64,000 bases of DNA from Ampelocalamus luodianensis. Taxonomy: Eukaryota > Streptophyta > Magnoliopsida > Poales > Poaceae. Each line of letters starts with the position of its first letter. Position 1 is the first letter of the stretch. The DNA lies in NCBI GenBank assembly GCA_036346255.1, contig CM070620.1, positions 18,836,671-18,900,670 of the forward strand, given 5' to 3'. Of the stretch, positions 1 through 8,519 are shown in pieces. Position numbers and translations under genes: made by a program. The notes under the pieces are model-generated. The model did not search any database. It had not been told where the DNA came from and was given only the letters and a program-made list of their open reading frames with translations.

Positions 1-979
1 ATTGCGCTCGTATTTTACAGTAAAGAGCTATCACATAATATTTTTTTTTTGCAGTAAATGTTCATCGGGCAGTATAGCGAAAAGTTAGTGTGACAGTAAA
101 AACACATGTAGGAAGAGGTAAACGATCATTATAAAGTAGTAAATCTGTATTTTTGTCGCGTTTTCATTTTTTTCCATATCCTTTTTTTTTGTGTGTTCTG
201 GTAGTAAACCAAAAGAAAACATTGTAGTAATCGGTTACGTGGGGAGCGTGTTTAGTGGGATGCATGGGATCGCCCGCCTTTTTTATTGCTTCGCACCACA
301 GGAGGACATGCGGGAACATTTTTTTTGTTCGAACGAACCAGGGATCAAGTGGTCATATCGATAAGTCTGTCTTATAATAAAACTCATTTTGATGTGAAGT
401 AAAAGTAACCAGTAGGTTCGGTAATTAGATACACATCCAAGATAGTAAAAATTCACGCACTTACAATAATTCAGCGGGGGGAAACAGCAAACCTCGTTGA
501 ACACAGTAAATGGGCGAGAGAACAATAAACAATAAGTGAGTCAGCAGTAAAATTAGCTGGGTACACGCGAGTCTATCGCTAGTTTTGTTACAATCGTTCT
601 AGTGCCCCCTCGGGAGTAGCTTTACTATCAACTATAGTCCAACCCGTTGCATACTAGTGATTCTTTGCTTTTACTGTCGATTCTGGTAGTAACAGTCCTT
701 TTATAGCCGATTTAGGTGACATGCGATCTTTGTTTTACTATCGATTTTACATATATTCGCTTTGATATTGGGTTTTACTGTCATATTGGGCGACAGAGGC
801 TTCTACTGCTGATCCTCACGCGCGCATGGGTTTCTGCCGATCTCGAGTGGGAGGCTGGGCACTGGCACACGTGAGGTTTTTACTGCCGTTTTGACACGCG
901 CGTGAGGGTTTACTGCCGGCTAAGCATTCATGCGATATTTGCATCCAAAAAACCCAATTCGACATTATTTATTGTCTAA

Positions 980-2330
980 ACCATACTCTAATAACTACAA
1001 CAGTAAGGATATCAATTTTTCAAGGAGGAACACGCATCGAATAGGACTATAACTACCGTTATCTCCAAATATAGCCATTTTGAGCAAATATACACGCATG
1101 CATAATAGATTTTGCAAAAATAAGTACAATAATTAAAATAGTATGATGGAAATGGTCAAAGGAGGTGTTTGACTTGCTCTGGTTGCTTTGGATAAGAGGA
1201 TGGAGGATCGTTGTAAATTTCATTCGAACAATCGACGTCTAATCAAAAGAGCCGTAAGCAAATTAAATATAGAAAAATAATTTCAACAAAAAAAAATCCA
1301 ATTTTTTTTGCATATTCAGATAGATCATGATTTTAGATAAATTTAGTAAAAAGATTCATTTGATTTGGAGTTCATATGCAAAAGTTATTAACATTTCTAT
1401 TTGCTTTGGTTTTGAAATTCCAGAAATTAATAAAAGGGTGACGTGGAAAGCGTATTCTCTAAGGTTTACGCTTTCCAACAGAGAAAGTGTATTTTCCTCT
1501 GAGTTCTACTGAGGTTTATGTTTTTCAACGGAGAAAGCGTATTTTCCTCTGAGTTAAAAGCGACTTTCTCCTTTTTTGAATTTTTATTAACTTACATGTG
1601 GGGCCTTCTTGGTAGTGACTCATAGTTTTATTTTTGAGATTTTATTTATAAATAGAGGCGGTCCCACATGTTGTAGACTTATTATTTATTAACCAAATTA
1701 TTAAACATATTTTTTATTTTAATTATATGATGACTGGGGGCACATGTGAGTCTCTCGAGTTTTAAAATACGTTTTAAAAACGAGAATAGTGTGTGGCCCC
1801 ACATGTCAGCAACTCAACTCAAGAATGGGCAAAATGGGTTCCTCTATCAACGGCGATTCCACTGGGTGGTGGCGGTGGCCAGAGAAACAAACAGAGGCGG
1901 CGCTACGCTGGCGAGAAGCGACAGAGGCTCCCAGGTCGGCGGTGGCTTTTGCAAATGGAGCATATTCGCGATGAAAGATGGTGCACATTGGCTCCAAAGG
2001 ACTACTGCGATGCTACCAGCGGTGGCACAGAGACCAATGGTCACTGGGGTTGCGGCGACAATGTTCTCCGTGACGGCGCCATGATCGGCTACAATGAACT
2101 CTATGCTACGCTAGCTATTGGTCCAAACTAACTCGTGCAATAGATCTAGGGAACTACTATAATCTCACCAAGGGCGTTGATGGCGTCAGGAGATGGCTGG
2201 AGAGCTTGGAGCAGCGACGGGCAGCTGTGGTGACGGCGGTAGATTCATGGCAACACAGTTCCTCGGTGAAGGATTACTAAAATGGAGCTACGCATAAGCT
2301 CACAGACGTGCTAAGGATGGTAAGGATAAA
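980..2330. repeat. Fragment of a long gypsy LTR inside the Mutator-like element
   Basis: AT-rich then GC-rich sequence resembling the middle of the LTRs at 12067-15357 and 59572-62840. For example, TTGGAGTTCATATGCAAAAG (1364-1383) matches TTGGAGTTCATGTGCAAAAG near 61207. The phrase 'gtgtggccccacatgtcagc' and the GC-rich stretch after it also fit these LTRs. No LTR ends or target duplication were found, so it is a truncated insertion. The short ORFs here (1746-2131 on both strands) are not considered genes. Confidence 0.4.
1462..1555. repeat. 51-bp tandem duplication
   Basis: Two adjacent copies, starting at 1462 and 1513, each run from GGTTTAYG to TTTTCCTCTGAGTT. They differ at only a few positions. 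The block lies within the LTR-like fragment. Confidence 0.75.
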
Positions 2331-2357
2331 ATAACTATTTAATGGAGCTACTTAATT

Positions 2358-2585
2358 TAATGGGCTAACCGTATGAGGATTGTGCACGAGCGCGTTCCAC
2401 CTAGCCTAGTCGCGCACGGTGGACTGGCTGATGTAGAATAACTATTCTACGCTTAGATGGAGAATAGTACACACACTCTATTCTCTAGCCACATGTAGGA
2501 TAACTATTCTATGCCCAGCCAGCCCACCATGCAAGGCCAGTGCAGGTGGAACGCGCGTGCACAATCCTCATATAGCCGGCCCAAT
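2358..2585. repeat. Imperfect 225-bp inverted repeat formed by two adjoining element ends
   Basis: The left arm (TGGGCT...TGAGGATTGTGCACGAGC, from 2358) is the reverse complement of the right arm (GCGTGCACAATCCTCA...GCCCA, ending 2585). The arms run to GTAGAATAACTATTC (left) and ATAACTATTCTATGCCC (right) around a spacer near 2450-2497. A related end, CACGTAGAATAAGCTATTC, lies at 6389-6407. The simplest reading is the right terminal repeat of the first Mutator-like element next to the left terminal repeat of the second. Confidence 0.7.
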
Positions 2586-2639
2586 AACTATAGTCGATGG
2601 GCCCGGAACATCCAATCCCGCGCTCAATGTGATTCGATA

Positions 2640-3420
2640 GTAAATGATAGCATATGTGACAGTAATTTGTGTAATAGTTTTACTGCTAGTTTTTTGGCAT
2701 ATGATTACATGTTTACATGACCACATACATCTGACAGTAAAACACAACGACTAGCAAAGTAATTGTGTAATGTTTTTTTTACTTCTGAATCACATATATT
2801 TGTATTCTTTTTATCGGGCCAAGTTCCCACTTTCTCCTCCCGATGCGTGAGGTCACATCCGGTAGTAACTTGCAACGTATATTACAGTAATTATGTCGAA
2901 CATATTGTTAGCCTTCTCATCATGTCACAATGAACTTGTAGTGTATATCGGGGTAACGACCCACAATCTCCCCCGTGCGAGACGTGAGACATCACGTCTG
3001 AAACTAAGAAAATGTACCACATGTGAAGTGATTTTTTTTGTGATAATACGCCTACTTCCAACGACCACCAAATCCATCATCTGATTTACTGCATCATACA
3101 TCTACTTTTACTTGTACGTATAAGAACATTTACTTTTATAGTAACGGGCAGTACAGTAAAGTTTAGTATGACAATAAAAGCTCATGAACGAAGCGATAAA
3201 ATGGATTGTAGAAAATAGTAAATGTGTATTTTTTTCTAGCGTTCTCAATGATACCGCATATTTTTGTGTCGTAGTAAAATAAAGTGAATAATGAAGTAAA
3301 TTGTTTATCTATATCAGTAAAACTGAAGATAGAACTTCTTAAATATATTTGGGGGGGGGGTAAATAGAGTGGTCGTTCATCTTTTTACATTGCATGAGAC
3401 AAAGAAAATAATGGAAAAGG
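2640..3420. repeat. Left subterminal CAGTAAA-type repeat region
   Basis: Short motifs CAGTAA(A)/AGTAAA recur irregularly every 20-60 bp in this gene-free stretch. Subterminal short repeats of this kind are usually transposase binding sites; that role here is inference. Bases 3140-3290 match 60-230 of the window. A run of ten G lies at 3351-3360. Confidence 0.6.
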
Positions 3421-3435
3421 TAAAAGAAGAAGGCC

Positions 3436-4041
3436 CTAGTGGCCAAGATACCCTATCGTAGTCTTCAAGCGCTCGTAAGCCTCCTCGTGGGCTTTGACGG
3501 GGACATGATCAGTGAATTCATGGAGAAACTCCTCTACCTGCTTCTTTGCGCTGTCAAGTTGCACTTGGAGCCACTGGTGTCGAGGAAACACATTGAGGAT
3601 AGGCCAGAGGAGGTCATTACCCTCTTTTGTGCTATCGGCGATAATATTGGCCCTCGTGCTTCGCCTGCCGATGTAGTCATTGAGCCTCTGGATAGATGCT
3701 TCAACACACTCCACGTAGTTCAAGAGTATGATCGCGATGAAGAGGTTGGCCCGTCGGACGTGGGAGACCATGACATTTTCCTGATGGAGTATTAGACGCA
3801 ATAGGCTAATGATAGCAGCCACGCTCTCTGGTAGACATGAGGGCGGAGCACCAAGGAAGTCACTGACATAATCATTGTCCGTATTCTGGCTTAGGTCCCG
3901 TCCAGAGAGGTGATCATATAACAGGGTGAGATAGGATAGAACTAACTGTGGTAGGGGAGTAGTTGGCTCTGGAGCCAAAGAAGAATTCGAAGGCATTTTT
4001 CTTTTGTTTTTGGGTAGGGAGCATGCGAGGATGGAGATCAA
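3436..4041 (-). CDS. Unknown 201-residue protein within the Mutator-like element
   Basis: An uninterrupted minus-strand frame of 201 codons with ATG at 4041 and a stop at 3436-3438; a second in-frame ATG (residue 16, MPSNSS) may be the real start. The predicted protein is soluble. A Pro-rich N-terminus is followed by mostly helical Leu/Ile-rich segments (residues about 65-110) and a charged C-terminus ending GYLGH. No family was recognised. Upstream on the same strand there is a possible TATA box (CTTATAAAG, around 4131-4139), and further upstream a block also found upstream of the F-box fragment near 23740-23811. It could be a second element-encoded protein or a captured host exon. That such a long frame survives beside a decayed transposase is notable. 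Confidence 0.4.
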   Translation of the reverse strand: MISILACSLPKNKRKMPSNSSLAPEPTTPLPQLVLSYLTLLYDHLSGRDLSQNTDNDYVSDFLGAPPSCLPESVAAIISLLRLILHQENVMVSHVRRANLFIAIILLNYVECVEASIQRLNDYIGRRSTRANIIADSTKEGNDLLWPILNVFPRHQWLQVQLDSAKKQVEEFLHEFTDHVPVKAHEEAYERLKTTIGYLGH

Positions 4042-4373
4042 TGGAGGCGGTGGAGTGTGTGGTTTGGAGTTTTTTAGTAAGGGGAGATTGGGGTTTGTGT
4101 GAATTCAACTTTGGCAAGCGGATGCCCATCTTTATAAGTCGTCGGGGGAGACGAAGAGACACATCGGGAGCCAAAGCGGCAGTGGCACATTTTAAAAGGA
4201 AGGAATCGGTTGATATGGTATCGTTTTTCTATTTTCACATGCAAATATATAAAAACAAAATAGTGTAGTAAACGATAAACCTCAACACAGTAAAACTGTT
4301 TTACACATATAGTAATTCCAAATAAAAACAAACGTCACTAATTTTATGCGCATCATACATTAAATCCACCAGC

Positions 4374-5660
4374 TTATTTACATCGTCCTGTAAACATGCT
4401 GAAGGATGTTGCCTTCTCGTCCTGGAGCAGCACGACGCCAAATATGTTTTTCTGTAGATGGTGGTTGGAGCACAGAAACATAGCCAAAGACATCTCATAC
4501 TGGCTGGTCCTGTAGATTGTGTCAAACGTGACAACGTCTCCGAAGTCAGTGTTCCCCGTGCGGCAACTCGTGTGGCTCCAGAAGATTTTTTGCACTACGT
4601 CGTCACCATCCACATGTATGTCATAGTAGAACTTGTCGTTCTGCACCTGACACTCCTTGAAGAAAGTCGTTAGCCTGTTTACATCGTCGGCATAATCAGG
4701 GCGTGTATTCGCAACCTTCCTAAGATTGACAATAGAATGGATGGGAAAATCAGTAAATCGACGTAGACAAGAAGTAAAATGAGATTGTAAGTGTATAGTA
4801 ATTCGCCATGTCATAGCAGTAAAGAAAATCATGGAACACAACAAAACACCTATTTTCTAGGTCATGTGCGGTGAAAGGTATGTTATGCTGCCCCCGCGTA
4901 TCTTTGACAAAACATTCATCATAGCGTTGTGAGGGATCCTGTTGACCTGCATGATGTCGTCGAGCTGCATCAAGAAGGGATCAAAGTTCTTGTGTGACTG
5001 CATGAATGTGACCAAGGATACATCCTAGCAAGGGGATGGTTGTGCTCCAACACAACCCTCTCGATGTAGATGGAGTCATCTTTCAGGCTCTTCTTTAGCT
5101 TCACAAACGCCCTCGGCCCAATCCTTTTAGAGGTCTTGCAATGTTCACGCTCCTTCTCTAGCATGTAGTAGTCATATTTCCCCTCCAGACTGCAACAAAT
5201 CTCAGTTAACACAGTAATATCTTGTGGGAAAGTCGATGCGATAGTTATAGAGGATAGTAAAATATGTGTTACAAGCACGGGGGATTCTGACGGTAATAAA
5301 ACTACATGTTTCTGATAAAAGAGCACATAAAGAACCATAAAACACACATACATGAGTATACGAATGATCTGTGTCCTGTGTCCTCATCTCGCTCAGAGGA
5401 ACAATGAAGGGTGGTGTCAGGACCGAGGTGTGGAGCAGAGGATCCCACTTGTTAGGGGGCTTATAGCCAGAGGTACAATGTTTACCACCGACGTAGAAGT
5501 TTGCGTTGAAGAACTCAGGATGTCAGCCATCCCGCCAGGCATGAAAGTAAATGGTGTGGGGAATCTGCATGCCTTAGAGGTAGATCTGACCGACATGGGC
5601 GACGGAGACCGAGTACCGCAAATCAGGGTTCCTCTGCACCTACAGGGGGATGGCTCATAG
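4374..5660 (-). pseudogene. FAR1-related Mutator-like transposase, truncated and frameshifted
   Basis: Read on the minus strand. A FAR1 DNA-binding segment is visible at about 5220-5020 (CKTSKRIGPRAFVKLKKSLK, then YIERVVLEHNHPL). The first half of the MULE transposase core lies at about 4800-4374 (VQNDKFYYDIHVDGDDVVQK, SHTSCRTGNTDFGDVVTFDT, LCSNHHLQKNIFGVVLLQDE). The FGDVV-FDT aspartate and the LL-DE aspartate of the expected DDE triad can be seen. The distal glutamate region and the SWIM zinc finger expected further on are missing. Several frames are needed and stops intervene between 5000 and 4850. FAR1/FHY3 proteins are domesticated members of this family, but the CAGTAAA-rich flanks argue that this is a transposon copy. 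Confidence 0.7.
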
Positions 5661-5859
5661 TCATTTTCTATGTCGATTCATCGGAAGGGAGGCGTCCGAA
5701 GGGGACGTTGGGTGGGGAAGCGATGTTGATCGGGGTATGTGGAAGGGTGGATTTTATGTTCGATTACGTGTGGAGCGCATTGGTGGGATGCATGGGATCA
5801 CGTGCTTTTTTATTAGGCAGTACGGGAGGATGTGGTCTAGTTTTTTTTTCCCGCAGTTG

Positions 5860-6310
5860 TGGTCGCGCGAACATAGCGGGAAGTTTTTGTTATACAATAA
5901 AATACATTTTAACTAAAGTAAAACGTGGTAATACGAGCAGTAATTACAAACATATACATAGCTGTAATACTTCATGACATTTACAGTAATGTAGCTCGAA
6001 CCAAACAGTAAAACCGCATCACACTAATTTCGTGCATGCTTTTGGGGTGCTTTTTACTGCCAATACAAGTGTTTCTGGGACTAATTTTACCATCAAACAT
6101 TGTGCGATGTACGGGTTTTACTATTGTTTTTAGATGAACCGATTTTGACTGCCGTTTTTTGCTATCACAGTGACATGGGTGATGCTTGATCAATTTTTAC
6201 GATCGATTTTACCGCCAGTTGCGTGATGGAGGGTTTTACTACTTGTATGGACACTACCGAGCATTTTACTTCTGTTTGCAACATGTGCGCATGTGTTTTA
6301 CTGCTTGTTC
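5860..6310. repeat. Right subterminal TTTACTG-type repeat region
   Basis: Irregular copies of TTTACTGCC, TTTTACTAC, TTTTACCGCC and related motifs. The inner part (5760-5880) matches 236-330 of the window. No gene is seen in it. Confidence 0.55.
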
Positions 6311-6860
6311 CGTGGGGGTCATGAGAGGGCAGGTGAGGGGGACCATGGGCTGGTGCGTCACGCGCAGGGCAGCCCAGGCTGTAGCCCACACGTAGAATAA
6401 GCTATTCAGCATGCTGGTGTTGAATAGTGCTACAATGTGTATATATATGGTTTCATTTAACAGTTGTAGGAAGAAAACTTTGAAGCATTGACACGTGGAA
6501 TTATTACGCATCCACATCTTCGGGTAGGACCAAATTCGCACTGACTTTTCTCACGAGTAGATGCACCTGACATGAGGATAAGCAAGAACAAAAAAAGATC
6601 TCTCTTTTACTGGCCCAGTTGACAACCCACCACGATGACACATCATCCATCATTGTAAATTTGGCCCCATGGTCTTCTACACAGTATGTCGTTGATCAAA
6701 ACTTTGGGTCTGTTATCGTGCTTACAGAGAAATAATGTGAGAGTACAGTCGAAATAGAGAACCTTTTTGTCATGGACACAATGAGAGTGTTTATAAGAAA
6801 GCGATTTAGAAGATACCCAAGAGTTATGATTGATACAGATCATATGAGTTATGTTACAAG

Positions 6861-8519
6861 TGTTGGTGATATGCCCTAGAGGCAATCATAGAGATGATTG
6901 TATCACGTCTATATTTATGAGTTATTGAATAAATGTTATTCTGTTTCTTGAATGAATCATTGGTTATAAAGATTAACAAGTATGTGACTTGTTGGTGAAG
7001 CTCTTTAACTTATATGATGTCATTCTAAATGGTATCCCTGGTCGGATGTCACTGGTCGGAATACTAGTGACTCTATAACCAGTACATGTATTGATTGATG
7101 ACCATATTTCATCAGTCATAGATATAGGGATATCGAATCAATAATGTGAACACATATTAGAGAACATGGGGTTGGATAGATCCATCTTGAGACACTACTG
7201 AGATTGTTATGATTCTACGTATCATTAGTTGGTCTCAAGCAATGATGATGTATAATCCTTAGACCTAAGATCAGCATGGTTCCCTACATGTGTAATAGCA
7301 CTCTTAGGGGTGCCAAACGCTACTCGTAAATGGGTAATTATAAAGGTAGTTTTTGGGTATGCTATGAAACATGCAGAAGGATGTGACTGGTCAGATATGA
7401 GATTTTCCCCTCCTAACATAACAGGAGAGATATCTCTGGGCCCCTCGAAGTGGTCGGATAAAGAAAGTGCATGGCTATGCCACTCGTGGTCGAAGAGTTC
7501 GATCACATAAGGTTATCCGACACTCAGTCGAGAAAGTATTGAACAGTCCATGGATGGCAAATATCTCACCTGGAGTTCAAACCAGATATCGTGAGGCAAG
7601 GGAGAATACACGAGTAGGTCGCTCAGCTCGATCAGTTACATACTGGTCGTATAGAGATACAAGCTGGTCATAGACTGATCGAATGTAATCACAGAGTGGT
7701 GAAACACAGTCGTAAGGAGTTCTGAATGTCGAGACTAAATAAGAATTGGTTGTACACAGTTTCGGACTGGTCGCACTTAAGTACTAACTGTTCGTACTTA
7801 AATACGGACTGGTCGTGACGAGATACGAGCTGGTCATAAGTGATAAGGACCTGGTCGTAGATCATATTGCATTAAGGTTCATCCAATATAATTTGTGTGT
7901 ATTCAGGAATTGTTATGCCCTGCTAGGGACCGCTATGACTCGTGGTAGGAAAAGGGTTTCCGAGTCACAACCGATTACACATAAACCTAATGGGTCACAC
8001 ACTCAACGGGTTGGAACAAACTAGTACAAATACAATTCACCAAACGTGTTCGGATAGGATCCGTCACAAGACACTATATATATAAGGAGATGCTTGAGGC
8101 TATTATGAGGACGCGAGAGACATGAGTTGCTCCACCAAAACCCTAGCCGCCATCTTCCTGAGAGAGCCCCATCGTGCGACTTGGTGCTAGCACACCGGCG
8201 TTCGGTTATTCCTGCCCTGGACGTGTAGATACCGTAGAGACGCTACTACGGTTGTTGTTGCACTTGAGGATGATCCACGATCTTCGCAAGGAACATTAGA
8301 GGTTGTTGGAGGAGACAATCGACTCGTGAGGACGCTGGACGATCGACTACGACTCTTCACCATTGTGCTCTTTGTTAGACCAGGCTGCTCCAACTCAACT
8401 TCCGCTGCACTACGCGTCTGGTGGTAATGATATGTGATCATCTACTTGCTTGGCATCCTGGTTTACGTGGTAGAACTTTTTTTGAATTGTTGCTTTCGTA
8501 GCCTACCCGTATCCCTTCA
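6861..8519 (+). mobile_element. Angela/RIRE1-like copia solo LTR (1659 bp)
   Basis: It starts TGTTGGTGATATGCCCTAGA, characteristic of the Angela/BARE/RIRE1 copia lineage, and ends CCCTTCA. It is flanked by a perfect 5-bp target duplication ACAAG (6856-6860 and 8520-8524). The undisturbed sister LTR reads GTTATGTTACAAGGTACACG, confirming the empty site. No internal element sequence is present, so it is a solo LTR left by recombination. Short ORFs inside are not genes. Confidence 0.92.
8075..8085 (+). promoter_or_regulatory. LTR TATA box
   Basis: TATATATATAA followed by GGAGATGC lies in the second half of the solo LTR, at the place expected for the U3/R promoter of this lineage. Function is inferred from position. 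Confidence 0.6.

Larger units (their letters stand above)
1..2450. mobile_element. Mutator-like element, internally deleted copy (right part)
   Basis: The left end lies outside the window. The stretch is filled with CAGTAAA motifs (left half) and TTTACTG motifs (right half, 660-920), the same subterminal signature as the neighbouring element at 2498-6407. Bases 60-230 align in the same orientation with about 3140-3290 of that element, and 236-330 aligns with about 5760-5880. The transposase-coding middle is therefore missing, which marks a non-autonomous deletion derivative. A gypsy LTR fragment (about 980-2330) separates the subterminal part from the terminal inverted repeat at 2358-2450. 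Family assignment rests on the FAR1-like transposase of the neighbour. Confidence 0.55.
2498..6407 (-). mobile_element. FAR1-type Mutator-like transposon (3.9 kb)
   Basis: The left end GGATAACTATTCTA and the right end TAGAATAAGCTATTC form a degenerate terminal inverted repeat followed by GC-rich CCAGCCAGCCC / GGGCAGCCCAGG sequence. Subterminal regions carry many CAGTAAA (left, 2640-3420) and TTTACTG (right, 6000-6310) copies. The body contains a minus-strand FAR1-like transposase remnant (4374-5660) and a further minus-strand ORF (3436-4041). No 9-bp target duplication was recognised, so the exact ends are approximate. Confidence 0.6.

Noticed and set aside
1746..2131. 112-codon frames on the plus strand
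   Set aside because: Three overlapping frames on both strands in LTR-like GC-rich sequence, no domain.
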